Shown piece after piece: positions 25,475 through 34,858 of a stretch of DNA of 64,000 nucleotides. The stretch covers positions 1 through 64,000 of the forward strand of contig NZ_JALPTB010000025.1 of assembly GCF_023218075.1 (NCBI RefSeq). The letters are read 5' to 3'. Each line of letters opens with the position of its first letter. The first letter of the stretch is position 1. This stretch comes from Rhodococcus sp. HM1 (lineage in GTDB: Bacteria; Actinomycetota; Actinomycetes; Mycobacteriales; Mycobacteriaceae). Below the pieces are notes generated by a model. The model was given only the letters and a program-made list of their open reading frames with translations, had not been told where the DNA came from and ran no database searches. The translations under genes and the position numbers were made by a program.

Positions 25475-26224
25475 ATGGCCGCCATGACCGTGCGGCCGAT
25501 TCGATTGTGTTTCTTCGGTGATTCGTTCGTCGCGGGAGTCGGTGATCCCGCGCACCGCGGTTGGGCGGGTCTGCTCGCCGAGTGCGCTCGGCCGGCGCTC
25601 GGCGACGTCGATGTCACCCGGCCGGCGCTCGGCGACGTCGATGTCACCCGGCCGGCGCTCGGCGACGTCGATGTCACCCGGCCGGCGCTCGGCGACGTCG
25701 ATGTCACCGTCTACAACCTCGGGGTCCGCCGCGACACGACCGCCGATGTCCGGGCCCGCTGGCTCGACGAGGCCCGCCGTCGCTTCCCGGACGGGTGCGA
25801 CAATCGCCTCGTCCTCTCGTTCGGTGTCAACGACACGACGTTGCTGGACGACCCGGCGCAGCAAGAGGATTCGACGCGGGTGCCGCCCGCGGATTCGGTG
25901 ACCAACCTCACCGCGATCCTCGACGACGCCCGCGCGTGTGGCTGGCCGGTGTTCGTCGTCGGTCCGCCACCGGTTGCCGACGAGCAGCAGAATGCACGCA
26001 CCCGGCGCCTCGACGGGCTGTTCGCCGAGGTGTGTGCCGAGCGGAACGTGCCGTACTGCCCGGTCTTCGAGCACCTTCACGGCGACACCGCGTGGATACG
26101 GGAAGCGGCTGCGGGGGACGGCGCGCACCCGTCCGCGCAGGGATACCGCGACCTCGCCGACGTCGTACAGGGGGCGTGGATCACGTGGATCCGCTCGGCC
26201 GCCGCTGTCGGTGGGGCCCGCTAA
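25475..26224 (+). CDS. SGNH/GDSL hydrolase with a fourfold internal repeat
   Basis: 249 aa. Block I is CFFGDSFVAG (nucleophile Ser), block III FGVND, and block V GDGAHPSAQGY (catalytic Asp and His), so all SGNH residues are present. No signal peptide is visible, so it is probably a cytosolic esterase or lipase-like enzyme of unknown substrate. Between block I and block II, residues ~38-78 are four copies of RPALGDVDVT, encoded by identical 30-bp units. It sits between recA and recX, which are adjacent in mycobacteria. ATG 25475 is chosen; ATG 25484 is possible. The stop TAA is part of the recX -10. Confidence 0.88.
   Translation: MAAMTVRPIRLCFFGDSFVAGVGDPAHRGWAGLLAECARPALGDVDVTRPALGDVDVTRPALGDVDVTRPALGDVDVTVYNLGVRRDTTADVRARWLDEARRRFPDGCDNRLVLSFGVNDTTLLDDPAQQEDSTRVPPADSVTNLTAILDDARACGWPVFVVGPPPVADEQQNARTRRLDGLFAEVCAERNVPYCPVFEHLHGDTAWIREAAAGDGAHPSAQGYRDLADVVQGAWITWIRSAAAVGGAR
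25589..25708 (+). repeat. 30-bp tandem repeat, four identical units
   Basis: Four perfect head-to-tail 30-bp units with no spacers, each encoding the ten residues RPALGDVDVT in frame. The absence of any silent difference between units points to recent expansion or ongoing homogenisation. Confidence 0.97.
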
Positions 26225-26227
26225 CGT
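26222..26227 (+). promoter_or_regulatory. -10 hexamer of recX, leaderless
   Basis: TAACGT, 7 nt, ATG 26235. Its TAA is also the stop codon of the GDSL gene. Confidence 0.5.
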
Positions 26228-26234
26228 GCCGGAC

Positions 26235-26843
26235 ATGGACGATCCCACGACTCCGGACCCGCACTCGGCCCCCTCATCCGGGCGGGGCCGTCGACGTCCG
26301 CGCCCGGAACCCGGAGGAGGCACGGAGGCGCAGGCCAAGGACGTGTGCCTGCGCCTGCTGACGGACCGGGCACGCAGCCGTGCCGAACTGGCCACGAAGC
26401 TCGCGGAGAAGGGGTTCACGGCCGAGATCGCCGAGCGCACCCTGGACCGGCTCGCCGCGGTGGGCCTGGTCGACGACGCGGACTTCGCGCAGCAGTGGGT
26501 CCGGTCCCGGCACCTGTACGCCGGCAAGGGCAAACGCGCGATCGCACTCGAACTGCGGCGCAAAGGAATCGGGCATCAGGATGCCGCGGAGGCGCTGGAC
26601 CAGATCGACAGCGACGACGAACGCGAGCGCGCCGTCGAGCTCGTACGCAAGAAGCTGCGCACCCAGCCGCCGCTGCCGACCGAGGGTGATCGACGCGAGA
26701 TCGCCGCCGAGCGGGACAAACTCGTGCGCCGGCTGGTCGGCATGCTGGCGCGACGAGGCTATTCCCAGGGTATGGCGTTCGACGTGGTGCGCAGTGAACT
26801 CGCCGAGTTCGGCTCCGGCACCGACGGTCTCGCGGACGTCTGA
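26235..26843 (+). CDS. recX: Regulatory protein RecX
   Basis: 202-aa inhibitor of RecA filament growth. After a Pro/Arg-rich tail of ~30 residues come the helical RecX repeats: RLLTDRARSRAELATKLAEKG, then VDDADFAQQWVRSRH, GKRAIALELRRKGI and RRLVGMLARRGYSQGMAFDVV, the last two typical of modules 2 and 3. ATG 26235 is favoured by the 7-nt rule; GTG 26226 is in frame. It is convergent with gluD. The GDSL gene and a hairpin separate it from recA. Confidence 0.93.
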   Translation: MDDPTTPDPHSAPSSGRGRRRPRPEPGGGTEAQAKDVCLRLLTDRARSRAELATKLAEKGFTAEIAERTLDRLAAVGLVDDADFAQQWVRSRHLYAGKGKRAIALELRRKGIGHQDAAEALDQIDSDDERERAVELVRKKLRTQPPLPTEGDRREIAAERDKLVRRLVGMLARRGYSQGMAFDVVRSELAEFGSGTDGLADV

Positions 26844-26873
26844 CGCGGTCCGGTCACCGCCGCGCGGGTCGCG

Positions 26874-27782
26874 TCACGGTTTCTGCTCGCCGGTGATGTC
26901 CATGCCGGGAACCGCCATCACCGGGATGGTTTGCGGCTCTTCGGGTGTCACGGCGCCCTTCTTGCGGCGACCGGCCCGCAGCTGCTTCTCGACCCGGGTG
27001 GCCAGTACCGTCAGCGAACTGTTCAGCACGATCATGATCGCGGCGACCACCAGCAGCGACGGCAGATAGTTGCCGAAGGCCGCGCCGAGCTGCTGACCGG
27101 ACCGCACCACTTCGACGTAACCGATCAGATAGCCGAGCGCCGAATCCTTCAGTGCCACCACCATCTGCGAGATGATCGCCGGCAGCATCACCGTGACGGC
27201 CTGCGGCAGCAGGATCAGGCGCATGACCTGGTTCTTTCGCATACCCAGGGCGCTCGCCGCCTCGGTCTGCCCGCGTGGCAGGGACCGGATGCCGGCGCGC
27301 ACCAGCTCCGCGATCACCGAGCCGTTGTACAGGGTCAGGCCCGTGACCACCGCGGCGAGCGCGAGATAGGACGATTTGAACACCCGGTATTCGGCGAAGA
27401 TCTGGTACAGGAAGATCATCAGGATCAGCACCGGCACCGCCCGGAACAGTTCGACGATGGTGCCGCTCACGAGGCGCACCGAGCGATGATCGGACAACCG
27501 GCCGATGCCGAGCACGAACCCGAGAATCAGCGCGAACACGATGGAGAGCGCGGCGGCGATCAGGGTGCCGCGGATACCGGGCAGCAGATAGGTCGTCCAC
27601 GACGTCGACTCGAGGAACGGATCCCATTTGGCCGCGGTCAGCTGCCCCTTGCTGTCCAGGGCGCGGTACACCACGTACCCGGCAGCGACGAGCAGGACGA
27701 CGACGAGCGCGGAGATCGCGTGGTAGGTCGCGCGGGCCCGCGGGCCGGGCGCGTCGTAGAGGACGGTTGCGCGGGCGCTCAT
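26874..27782 (-). CDS. gluD: Glutamate ABC transporter permease GluD
   Basis: 302-aa permease of the polar amino acid (HisM) type. A long N-terminal part with one hydrophobic segment precedes the five-segment permease domain. The EAA loop is [22 protein letters not shown] (split: [22 protein letters not shown]). The C-terminal tail is basic. It overlaps gluC by 4 bp (ATGA). Order gluA-gluB-gluC-gluD equals the C. glutamicum glutamate uptake operon. Confidence 0.92.
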   Translation of the reverse strand: MSARATVLYDAPGPRARATYHAISALVVVLLVAAGYVVYRALDSKGQLTAAKWDPFLESTSWTTYLLPGIRGTLIAAALSIVFALILGFVLGIGRLSDHRSVRLVSGTIVELFRAVPVLILMIFLYQIFAEYRVFKSSYLALAAVVTGLTLYNGSVIAELVRAGIRSLPRGQTEAASALGMRKNQVMRLILLPQAVTVMLPAIISQMVVALKDSALGYLIGYVEVVRSGQQLGAAFGNYLPSLLVVAAIMIVLNSSLTVLATRVEKQLRAGRRKKGAVTPEEPQTIPVMAVPGMDITGEQKP

Positions 27783-28459
27783 CGGGCCACCTCGTAACGC
27801 TTTCCGAGCCAGCCGAACAGCAGGCCCATGGGAAGGGTGAGAATCACGAAGCCGAGCGCGAAGATCCCACCGACGAGGAAGATCGCGGCTTCGGTCTCGA
27901 TCATCGACTTCATCAGGAGCGAGGCCTCGGCCACACCGATCACGGAGGCGATCGTCGAGTTCTTCGTCAGGGCGATCAGCACACTGCCGAGCGGAGCGAT
28001 GACGGCGCGGAACGCCTGGGGTAGGACGATCAGCCGCAGATTCTGCGCGAACGTCAGGCCCAGCGAGCGGCCCGCCTCCGACTGCCCGACGTGGACGGTG
28101 TTGATGCCGGACCGCAGTGATTCACAGACGAATGCCGCCGTGTAGACGCTGAGGCCGAGAACTGCGAGCCGGAAGTTGTTGTCCACCAAGAAGGTCGGTG
28201 AATCGGTCGGTGCGAGCGCGACACCCAGGGTCTGCGAGAGGCCGAACAGGCAGAACAGGATGATCAGCGTCAGCGGCGTGTTGCGGAAGATCGTCACGTA
28301 CGCGGCTCCGACCGCCCGCGCGACCGGGATGGGGGAGACCCGCATCGCGGCGAGAATCGTGCCGAGAATCAGGGCGGCGATCGCGGACAGAACGGTGAGC
28401 TGGATCGTGGTCCAGAACGCCTCGAGCAGTTGACTGCCGTACTTGTTCAACAGATCCAC
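27779..28459 (-). CDS. gluC: Glutamate ABC transporter permease GluC
   Basis: 226-aa permease, with the conserved [20 protein letters not shown] start of the membrane core and [22 protein letters not shown] (split: [22 protein letters not shown]) as the ATPase-contacting EAA loop. GTG 28459 was chosen because the protein then begins like C. glutamicum GluC (about 10 residues before the first membrane segment); no ATG fits. Preceded by a 113-nt gap with a 12-bp stem-loop. Confidence 0.92.
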   Translation of the reverse strand: MDLLNKYGSQLLEAFWTTIQLTVLSAIAALILGTILAAMRVSPIPVARAVGAAYVTIFRNTPLTLIILFCLFGLSQTLGVALAPTDSPTFLVDNNFRLAVLGLSVYTAAFVCESLRSGINTVHVGQSEAGRSLGLTFAQNLRLIVLPQAFRAVIAPLGSVLIALTKNSTIASVIGVAEASLLMKSMIETEAAIFLVGGIFALGFVILTLPMGLLFGWLGKRYEVAR

Positions 28460-28522
28460 TGGTGGACTCCAGGATTCGATGGACGAGACTGTGCGACGAG
28501 CTCGCACCCGAGCTGCGACGCG

Positions 28523-28563
28523 GGCCGGACGATCCGCCCCGAACGGGCTGTGATCGTCCGGCC
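28523..28563 (-). promoter_or_regulatory. 12-bp stem-loop between gluB and gluC
   Basis: GGCCGGACGATC (28523-28534) and GATCGTCCGGCC (28552-28563) are perfect complements around a 17-nt loop. It lies just after the gluB stop, where such hairpins often protect the binding-protein mRNA or partially end transcription. Confidence 0.65.
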
Positions 28564-28572
28564 GCGACCGGA

Positions 28573-29406
28573 TCAGTAACGATCGATGGTCGGCTGCTCC
28601 GGAACCGGTAGGCCGGAGGCGCCGACCGTGGACTGGAACGCAGCCTCCCACGCTCCGGAATCGAGCATCGACTGGATCGCGTCGTTGATGCGGGCCCGCG
28701 ACTCCTCGTCGCCCTTGGCGAGACCGATCCCGTAGTTCTCGGTGGTGAACGGTTCACCGACCACCTTGAACTCACCCGGGGACTGCGCCGCGTAGCCGGC
28801 GAGGATGATCGCATCGGTGGTCAGCGCATCGACCGCGCCGTTGCGCAGCGCCTCGACGCAGGCCGAGTACGTGTCGAATTCCTGCAGCTGCACGTCCTGC
28901 GCGTACTTGTCCTTCACGTTCTGCGCCGGGGTCGAGCCCGCAACCGAGCACAGCTTCTTGCCGCCGTTGAGCGATTCGGGTCCGGTGATGTCCGTGTTGT
29001 CCGCCCGCACGAGCAGCGACTGCCCTGTGACCATGTACGGCCCGGCGAAGTCGACCTTCTCCTTGCGAGCATCGGTGATCGAGTACGTCGCGACGATGTA
29101 GTCGACCTCACCGTTCTGGATGAGCGTCTCGCGCTGCGCGGACGGTGCCTCCTTGAACGTGATGTTCTCCTCCGAGACACCGAGCTGACCGGCGACGTAC
29201 TTGGCGACCTCCACGTCGAAACCGCTGAAGGTGCCGTCCGGGTTGCGCAGTCCGAGCCCCGGCTGGTCGAACTTGATGCCGATCGTGAGATTCCCGGCCT
29301 GGGCGGACTCGAGGGCGCTGCGCTGCTCCTCGCCGCCACACGCGGTGGCGGCGAGCGCAACGGCGAGCGCGCCGAGGCCCAGGCGGACGGTGCGGGACAG
29401 TTTCAT
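28573..29406 (-). CDS. gluB: Glutamate-binding lipoprotein GluB
   Basis: 277-aa extracytoplasmic solute-binding protein of family 3. The signal peptide runs MKLSRTVRLGLGALAVALAA followed by TAC, so Cys23 is the likely lipidated residue (lipobox A-T-A-C, slightly unusual). The mature protein shows the family signature GFDVEVAKYVAGQLG and the second-lobe DAIILAGYA region. It delivers glutamate to GluCD. Located between gluA and gluC with 32-nt and 113-nt gaps. Confidence 0.93.
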   Translation of the reverse strand: MKLSRTVRLGLGALAVALAATACGGEEQRSALESAQAGNLTIGIKFDQPGLGLRNPDGTFSGFDVEVAKYVAGQLGVSEENITFKEAPSAQRETLIQNGEVDYIVATYSITDARKEKVDFAGPYMVTGQSLLVRADNTDITGPESLNGGKKLCSVAGSTPAQNVKDKYAQDVQLQEFDTYSACVEALRNGAVDALTTDAIILAGYAAQSPGEFKVVGEPFTTENYGIGLAKGDEESRARINDAIQSMLDSGAWEAAFQSTVGASGLPVPEQPTIDRY

Positions 29407-29438
29407 TCGGACTACCTCCAGTGATCGGGGCTGACGGG

Positions 29439-30212
29439 TCAGTGGCTGAGGATCTTGCCGAGGAAGTCCTTCGCGCGATCGGACTTCGGGGCGGTGAAGA
29501 AGGTGTTCGGGTCGGTGTCCTCGACGATCTGCCCGTCCGCCATGAACAGCACGCGGTCGCCGGCCTTGCGGGCGAAACCCATCTCGTGGGTGACGACGAG
29601 CATCGTCATGCCGTCCTTCGCGAGGGAGGTCATCACGTCGAGCACCTCCTGGACCATCTCGGGGTCCAGCGCGGAGGTGGGCTCGTCGAACAGCATCACC
29701 TTGGGGTTCATCGCCAGGGCGCGGGCGATGGCGACGCGCTGCTGCTGGCCGCCGGACAGCTGGGCCGGATACTTCTCGGCCTGATTGGCGATACCGACCC
29801 GCTCGAGCAGCGCGAGCGCATCCTTCTTCGCCTCGTCCTTCTTCTTCTTGCGGACCTTCAGCGGCGCGAGCATGACGTTGTCGAGGATCGTCTTGTGGGC
29901 GAACAGGTTGAACGACTGGAACACCATGCCCACGTCGGCACGCAGGGCGGCGAGTGCCTTGCCCTCCGCGGGCAGGACCTTGCCGTCGACCTCGATCCGC
30001 CCGGAATCGATCGGTTCGAGCCGGTTGATGGTGCGGCACAGGGTGGACTTGCCGGAACCCGACGGCCCCAGCACGATCACCACCTGGCCGCGCGGGATCT
30101 CCAGATCGATGTTCTGCAGCACGTGCAGGGACCCGAAATATTTGTTCACGTTCGCCATCGAGATCATCGACGGCGTGGAGGTCTTCTCCATATCGACAGC
30201 CTCTGGTGCCAT
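29439..30212 (-). CDS. gluA: Glutamate ABC transporter ATPase GluA
   Basis: 257-aa ABC ATPase: Walker [11 protein letters not shown]-loop VFQSFNLF, signature LSGGQQQR, Walker [13 protein letters not shown] and switch VVTHE. A Lys-rich insertion [12 protein letters not shown] is shared with the C. glutamicum protein. ATG 30212 lies 7 nt after a TAGGGT hexamer, implying a leaderless start. An internal ATG at 30191 has AGAGG 8 nt upstream and could be a second start. First gene of the operon and divergent from miaB. Confidence 0.93.
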   Translation of the reverse strand: MAPEAVDMEKTSTPSMISMANVNKYFGSLHVLQNIDLEIPRGQVVIVLGPSGSGKSTLCRTINRLEPIDSGRIEVDGKVLPAEGKALAALRADVGMVFQSFNLFAHKTILDNVMLAPLKVRKKKKDEAKKDALALLERVGIANQAEKYPAQLSGGQQQRVAIARALAMNPKVMLFDEPTSALDPEMVQEVLDVMTSLAKDGMTMLVVTHEMGFARKAGDRVLFMADGQIVEDTDPNTFFTAPKSDRAKDFLGKILSH

Positions 30213-30219
30213 GTCCAGG

Positions 30220-30225
30220 ACCCTA
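30220..30225 (-). promoter_or_regulatory. -10 hexamer of gluABCD, leaderless
   Basis: TAGGGT on the minus strand, 7 nt, ATG 30212. Confidence 0.5.
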
Positions 30226-30349
30226 TGCGGTGGCAGGCACGCAGGACCGGATTTTGAGGCACGACGCGCGGCAGGAAACGGAACTTTTGCGACACGGGTG
30301 CGGGCTGCGGCCCGACCAGGGCAGATACGGCGCGGTTCTGGGCCTGAGC

Positions 30350-30355
30350 TACCCT
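30350..30355 (+). promoter_or_regulatory. Likely -10 hexamer of miaB
   Basis: TACCCT ends 5 nt before GTG 30361. No Shine-Dalgarno sequence is present, so a leaderless or near-leaderless message is inferred. Confidence 0.4.
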
Positions 30356-30360
30356 GAGAC

Positions 30361-31899
30361 GTGTCATTGATCGACGATGAAACCATCTCCGACTCCCCGG
30401 CCGGCGCCCGAACGTACGAAGTTCGCACGTACGGCTGCCAGATGAACGTGCACGATTCGGAGCGACTGTCCGGTCTGCTGGAGGAGGCGGGCTTCGCGAA
30501 GGTCGCCCCGGGCGGCTCGCCCGACCTGGTCGTCTTCAACACCTGTGCGGTGCGGGAGAACGCCGACAACAAGCTGTACGGCAACCTGAGCCATCTGCGT
30601 CCGGTCAAGGACGAGAACCCGAACATGCAGATCGCGGTCGGCGGCTGCCTCGCCCAGAAGGACCGCGACATCGTCGTGAAGAAGGCGCCCTGGGTCGATG
30701 TGGTGTTCGGCACCCACAACATCGGCAACCTGCCGGCGCTGCTCGACCGCGCGCGGCACAACCGCAAGGCCGAAGTGGAGATCCTCGAGTCGCTCGATGC
30801 GTTCCCGTCGACCCTGCCGGCCAAGCGCGAGTCCGCCTACGCCGGGTGGGTATCGATCTCCGTCGGCTGCAACAACACGTGCACCTTCTGCATCGTGCCG
30901 TCGCTGCGCGGCAAGGAGGTCGACCGGCGGCCCGGCGACATCCTGGCCGAGGTCCAGGCACTCGTCGACGAGGGCGTGCTCGAGGTGACGCTGCTCGGCC
31001 AGAACGTGAACTCGTACGGCCGCTCCTTCGCCGATCCGGACCAGCCCCGCGACCGCGGCGCCTTCGCTTCGCTGCTGCGCGCGTGCGGGCAGATCGAGGG
31101 TCTCGAGCGCGTCCGGTTCACGTCGCCCCATCCGGCGGAGTTCACCGACGACGTGATCGACGCCATGGCGCAGACTCCCAACGTGTGCCCCCAGCTGCAC
31201 ATGCCGCTGCAGTCCGGCAGCGACCGCATCCTGCGCGCGATGCGGCGCTCGTACCGCAAGGAGAAGTTCCTCGGGATCATCGAACGGGTGCGCGCCGCGA
31301 TGCCGCACGCGGCGATCACCACCGACATCATCGTCGGATTCCCGGGCGAAACCGAAGAGGACTTCCAGGAAACCCTCGACGTGGTGGAAAAGGCCCGTTT
31401 CACCAGTGCCTTCACCTTCCAGTACTCGAAGCGTCCGGGTACCCCGGCCGCGGAGATGGACGGCCAGCTTCCCAAGGCGGTCGTGCAGGAACGCTACGAA
31501 CGGCTGATCGCGCTGCAGGAACGGATCACCCTCGAGGAGAACCGCAAGCTCGTCGGCACCGAGGTCGAGTTGCTGGTGGCCGCCGGGGAAGGCCGCAAGG
31601 ACGCCGAGACCGCCCGCATGAGCGGCCGCGCCCGCGACGGCCGGTTGGTGCACTTCCGCCCCGAGGGGAACATCGACGGTGCGGTGCGTCCCGGCGACAT
31701 CGTCACGATCGTCGTCAGCGATGCGGCCCCGCACCACCTGGTCGCCGACACCCCGATCCTGACGCACCGCCGCACCCGGGCGGGTGACCACTTCGAACAA
31801 GGACGTATGCCCAAGACCCCGCCGATCGGCGTGGGACTGGGACTGCCGAAGATCGGGGTTCCCGAACCCCTTCCGACACAGATGGGATGTGACGCATGA
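30361..31899 (+). CDS. miaB: tRNA-2-methylthio-N6-dimethylallyladenosine synthase MiaB
   Basis: 512-aa radical-SAM methylthiotransferase that modifies A37 of tRNAs already prenylated by MiaA. The N-terminal cluster Cys are in YGCQMN, FNTCAVR and GGCLAQ. The radical-SAM triad is GCNNTCTFC (about 168-176), and a TRAM domain closes the conserved part. The C-terminal ~60 residues beyond TRAM are an unconserved extension. Both partners lie in this window (miaA at 34.9 kb). GTG start. ATGA-coupled to the next membrane protein. Equivalent to Rv2733c. Confidence 0.96.
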   Translation: MSLIDDETISDSPAGARTYEVRTYGCQMNVHDSERLSGLLEEAGFAKVAPGGSPDLVVFNTCAVRENADNKLYGNLSHLRPVKDENPNMQIAVGGCLAQKDRDIVVKKAPWVDVVFGTHNIGNLPALLDRARHNRKAEVEILESLDAFPSTLPAKRESAYAGWVSISVGCNNTCTFCIVPSLRGKEVDRRPGDILAEVQALVDEGVLEVTLLGQNVNSYGRSFADPDQPRDRGAFASLLRACGQIEGLERVRFTSPHPAEFTDDVIDAMAQTPNVCPQLHMPLQSGSDRILRAMRRSYRKEKFLGIIERVRAAMPHAAITTDIIVGFPGETEEDFQETLDVVEKARFTSAFTFQYSKRPGTPAAEMDGQLPKAVVQERYERLIALQERITLEENRKLVGTEVELLVAAGEGRKDAETARMSGRARDGRLVHFRPEGNIDGAVRPGDIVTIVVSDAAPHHLVADTPILTHRRTRAGDHFEQGRMPKTPPIGVGLGLPKIGVPEPLPTQMGCDA

Positions 31900-32501
31900 G
31901 CGCCGCACACGACGACGGCGCGGACGACCCGATGGACGAGGTCCTCGGGGACCTCGAACAGGCCGAACGCAAGATCGCGAGCGAGATCGATCCCGGCGCG
32001 CGGGCGGTCGTCGTCGCCGTCGGCGTTCTGCTCCTGCTCGGCTCCTTCAGCCTGCCGCACGCCGGAGCCGCCAACGGCTGGGAGATCCTGTCGTTCGGGC
32101 AGGACGCCGTCGCCGAGGACATCGCGCTGCCGTCACGCATCTTCGTGTGGCTGGCATTGGTCTTCGGCGGGGTGTGCTCGATCCTGGCGTTGCTCACCCG
32201 CAAGTGGGTGCTCGCGTGGCTGGCCCTGGCCGGATCCGCCGTCTCCATCGTCTTCGGCATGCTGTCGATCTGGACCCGGCAGACGCTGCCCGTCGAGTCG
32301 ACGGCCTCCGGGCCGGGCATCGGCCTCGTCCTCGGATGGTTCGCGGTCATGCTGCTGACCTTCCACTGGACGCGGGTCGTGTGGGCGCGCACCTCGCTGC
32401 AGCTCGCGGCGGAAGCGGAGCTTCGCCGGGCCGCCGCCGAGGAGGAGCGCAGGGCCGAGGAGGAACGCAAGGGACTGTTCGGCACCGACGACAACCCGTA
32501 A
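31896..32501 (+). CDS. Conserved membrane protein (Rv2732c-like)
   Basis: 201 aa, function unknown. An acidic N-terminus ([19 protein letters not shown]) precedes four hydrophobic segments at about 38-55, 80-105, 108-125 and 140-160. A charged helical tail rich in Ala/Glu/Arg ([17 protein letters not shown]) forms a likely coiled coil in the cytosol. It is translated through an ATGA overlap with miaB, the same arrangement as in mycobacteria. The operon ends at the terminator at 32551. Confidence 0.82.
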   Translation: MSAAHDDGADDPMDEVLGDLEQAERKIASEIDPGARAVVVAVGVLLLLGSFSLPHAGAANGWEILSFGQDAVAEDIALPSRIFVWLALVFGGVCSILALLTRKWVLAWLALAGSAVSIVFGMLSIWTRQTLPVESTASGPGIGLVLGWFAVMLLTFHWTRVVWARTSLQLAAEAELRRAAAEEERRAEEERKGLFGTDDNP

Positions 32502-32550
32502 CGACCCCGCCCTTCGGCCTCCGGCTCACAGCCTCCGGCATCAGGACAGA

Positions 32551-32586
32551 AAACCCCGCGTCACCGTCTCCGGTGATGCGGGGTTT
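32551..32586. terminator. Bidirectional terminator between convergent genes
   Basis: A 15-bp stem (AAACCCCGCGTCACC with GGTGATGCGGGGTTT, one G-U pair) around a 6-nt loop, with A and T runs on the two sides so that it works in both directions. Confidence 0.85.
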
Positions 32587-32604
32587 CTCTGTCTGTGACT
32601 GCGG

Positions 32605-33993
32605 TCAGCGTTCGCCGATGGCACCCTCGGCCGCGTCGGCCCATTCGCGCCACTGCTGCGCCTGCGCGAGTGCCTTCTCCGCGTCCTTCGCGCGTCCGGC
32701 CGCGGTCGCCTTCGCGGCCTGCTCCTCGAACTGACGCACCCGCTCCCGGAACTGCGCGGCGCGAGCCAGGGCTTCGGGGTCGGTGCGGCGCCATTCGGAC
32801 TCGGCGGCCTCGTGCACCCGCTTCTCGATCGCCCGCAGGCGGGACTCGAGATCGTGCATCCGCTCGCGCGGAACCTTGCCGATCTGCTCCCACTTGTCCT
32901 GCAGTTCCCGCAGCTGCGCGCGGGCGACGTCGATGTCGCCGGACGGATCGATCGAGGCGGCGGCGAGCAGCGCTTCCTTCGCCCGCGCGTTCTCCTCGAA
33001 CTCCGCGTCCCGCTCGGCGCTCGCGGCGTTGCGGGCGGCGAAGAACACGTCCTGCGCACCCTTGAAACGCTTCCACAGCTGGTCGTCCGCCTCGCGGGGC
33101 GCCCGCCCGGCCGCCTTCCACTCGGTGAGCAGATCCCGGAACGCCGCGGCGGTCGCACCCCAATCGGTGGAATCTTGCAGCGCTTCGGCGCGCGCGACGA
33201 GTTCCTCCTTGCGGGCTTTCGCGGCGGCTCGTTCACGGTCGAGTTCGGCGAAATGCGCACCGCGGCGGCGGTTGAACGCCTCGCGGGCCTTCGAGTAGCG
33301 CCGCCACAGCGCGTCGTCGACCTTGCGGTCCACGCCCCGGATGGTCTTCCACTCCTCGAGGATCTCCCGCAACCGGTCGCCGGCGGCCTTCCACTGGGTG
33401 GACTCGGCGCCGATCTTCTCCGCTTCCGCAGCGAGCGCCTCCTTGCGGGCCGTGTTCTCCGCCCGCTGGTGCTCCTTCTCGTGCTTGGCGGCCGTCGCGG
33501 CCTTCTCCGAGTCCGCGACGATCGCCGCAAGACGCGCGGCCAGCCCGTCGAGGTCGCCGATCACCGCGGCGGTCGGCAGCGACTCCGCCAGCGCTTCCGC
33601 GGCGGCTCGCGTCTTCTTCGCGTCGCCGGAACCCGACGCGAGCCGGGACTCGAGGATCGCGACCTCGGTCGCAAGATCGTCGAAGCGGCGCCCGAAGTGC
33701 GCGAGACCCTCGGCCGCGTCACCGGCCTGCCACGAACCGATGCACCGCTCGCCTGCGGAGGTCACCACCCATGCGGTGCCGTCCTCGTCCACCCGGCCGA
33801 ACAGACTCGGGTCGCTCGCGGGCACCGCCGGGGCCGCCGCATGCACGTGCGAGGGCACCGGATGCGGTTTCGGGGTGTGCTCCGCGCCGGGACGCGGCGC
33901 ACCGGGCGTGGGCGCCGGCTTCGGGGCCGCGGGTGCCGGCACGGCACCGGATTCTCGAGTTGCGCTCGTGTCCTGTGCGTTGGGGTCGGTCAT
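32605..33993 (-). CDS. DUF349-repeat protein (Rv2731-like)
   Basis: 462 aa. The first ~65 residues are Pro/Ala-rich and disordered, then a small beta domain ([16 protein letters not shown]). The rest is a long helical array of at least three DUF349 units, each with the pattern W(K/G)xx...R...DD.LW(K/R)R(F/Y) - for example [32 protein letters not shown] and [19 protein letters not shown]. The function of the family is unresolved; a nucleic-acid or ribosome role is only speculation. Start ATG 33993 has a GAGG RBS. Confidence 0.88.
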   Translation of the reverse strand: MTDPNAQDTSATRESGAVPAPAAPKPAPTPGAPRPGAEHTPKPHPVPSHVHAAAPAVPASDPSLFGRVDEDGTAWVVTSAGERCIGSWQAGDAAEGLAHFGRRFDDLATEVAILESRLASGSGDAKKTRAAAEALAESLPTAAVIGDLDGLAARLAAIVADSEKAATAAKHEKEHQRAENTARKEALAAEAEKIGAESTQWKAAGDRLREILEEWKTIRGVDRKVDDALWRRYSKAREAFNRRRGAHFAELDRERAAAKARKEELVARAEALQDSTDWGATAAAFRDLLTEWKAAGRAPREADDQLWKRFKGAQDVFFAARNAASAERDAEFEENARAKEALLAAASIDPSGDIDVARAQLRELQDKWEQIGKVPRERMHDLESRLRAIEKRVHEAAESEWRRTDPEALARAAQFRERVRQFEEQAAKATAAGRAKDAEKALAQAQQWREWADAAEGAIGER

Positions 33994-34131
33994 CGGGTCC
34001 TCATCTCTGCCGCGCGGCACGGCTGCCTGGTCGCATGGCTCATCCGTAGGTCCGCCGCGGGGTCACCCGCGACGACGTCCGCCCACTATTGAAACAGGTC
34101 GCGCCCTCGCGGGGCGCCCGGTCCGGTCGAC

Positions 34132-34137
34132 TACCGT
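34132..34137 (+). promoter_or_regulatory. -10 hexamer, leaderless promoter
   Basis: TACCGT, 7 nt, GTG 34145; this is the probable start of the 34145-miaA-dapF transcript. Confidence 0.5.
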
Positions 34138-34144
34138 GGCTCGT

Positions 34145-34858
34145 GTGCTGACCGCTGCGGTATTCGTGCCGTCCCCGCCCCTCCTCGTGCCCGAGCTGAA
34201 CGGCCTTGCCGCGAACGAGACCGACGAGCTGCGCAGCGCCGCGCTCGCCGCTGTCTCCGAGATCGGCGACTGCACCGACTGGGTCGTCGTCGGGACCGGC
34301 CGGGCCGTCGAACGGATCGCGGCGACGGCATCCGGCACGTTCCGCGGCTACGGCGCCGACGTCCGTGTGGGCCTCGGCCCCGACGCGACCGGTGAGGCCG
34401 ATCCGGAACTGGCGTTGCCCGCGCTGATCGCCGGATGGCTGCGCGGCCGGGCGGCCCCCGGTGTGCGCGCGGAGGTCCACGTCGTGCCCGTCGACGCGGG
34501 CCGGGACGAGTGCACCGGGCTCGGGCAGCGGCTGCGGGCCGAGCTGGACGAGGGTGACAAACGCCGTGGGCTGCTGGTGATCGCCGACGGGGCCGCGACC
34601 CTGACCGCCAAGGCACCGGGTGCGTTCGACGCGCGTGCCGAGGCCGTCGAAACCGACCTCGCTGCCGCACTCGCCGCCGGGGATCCGTCGGCGCTGGCCG
34701 CGCTCGACCCGGACCTGTGCGCCGGGATCGTCCTCGACGGACGCGCCGCCTGGCAGGTTCTCGCCGGTGCGTTCACCACGGCACCGAGTGCGGTGAAGAT
34801 CGTCTACCGCGGCGCGCCGTACGGGGTCGGCTATCACGTCGGGACGTGGCGACCGTGA
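34145..34858 (+). CDS. Class III extradiol dioxygenase-like protein (Rv2728c-like)
   Basis: 237 aa with the fold of the LigB/class III ring-cleavage dioxygenase catalytic subunit; the opening [18 protein letters not shown] matches that family. The metal-binding His pair of true dioxygenases is not visible (the usual HPP is SPP here), so catalytic activity is doubtful. It is conserved before miaA in Mycobacteriales. GTG 34145 is chosen because of the 7-nt -10 spacing; GTG 34136 is in frame but lies within the hexamer. GTGA-coupled to miaA. Confidence 0.8.
   Translation: MLTAAVFVPSPPLLVPELNGLAANETDELRSAALAAVSEIGDCTDWVVVGTGRAVERIAATASGTFRGYGADVRVGLGPDATGEADPELALPALIAGWLRGRAAPGVRAEVHVVPVDAGRDECTGLGQRLRAELDEGDKRRGLLVIADGAATLTAKAPGAFDARAEAVETDLAAALAAGDPSALAALDPDLCAGIVLDGRAAWQVLAGAFTTAPSAVKIVYRGAPYGVGYHVGTWRP

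Noticed and set aside
25589-25708. CRISPR-like array
   Set aside because: The 30-bp repeats are directly adjacent with no spacers and are in frame inside a protein; no cas gene is present.
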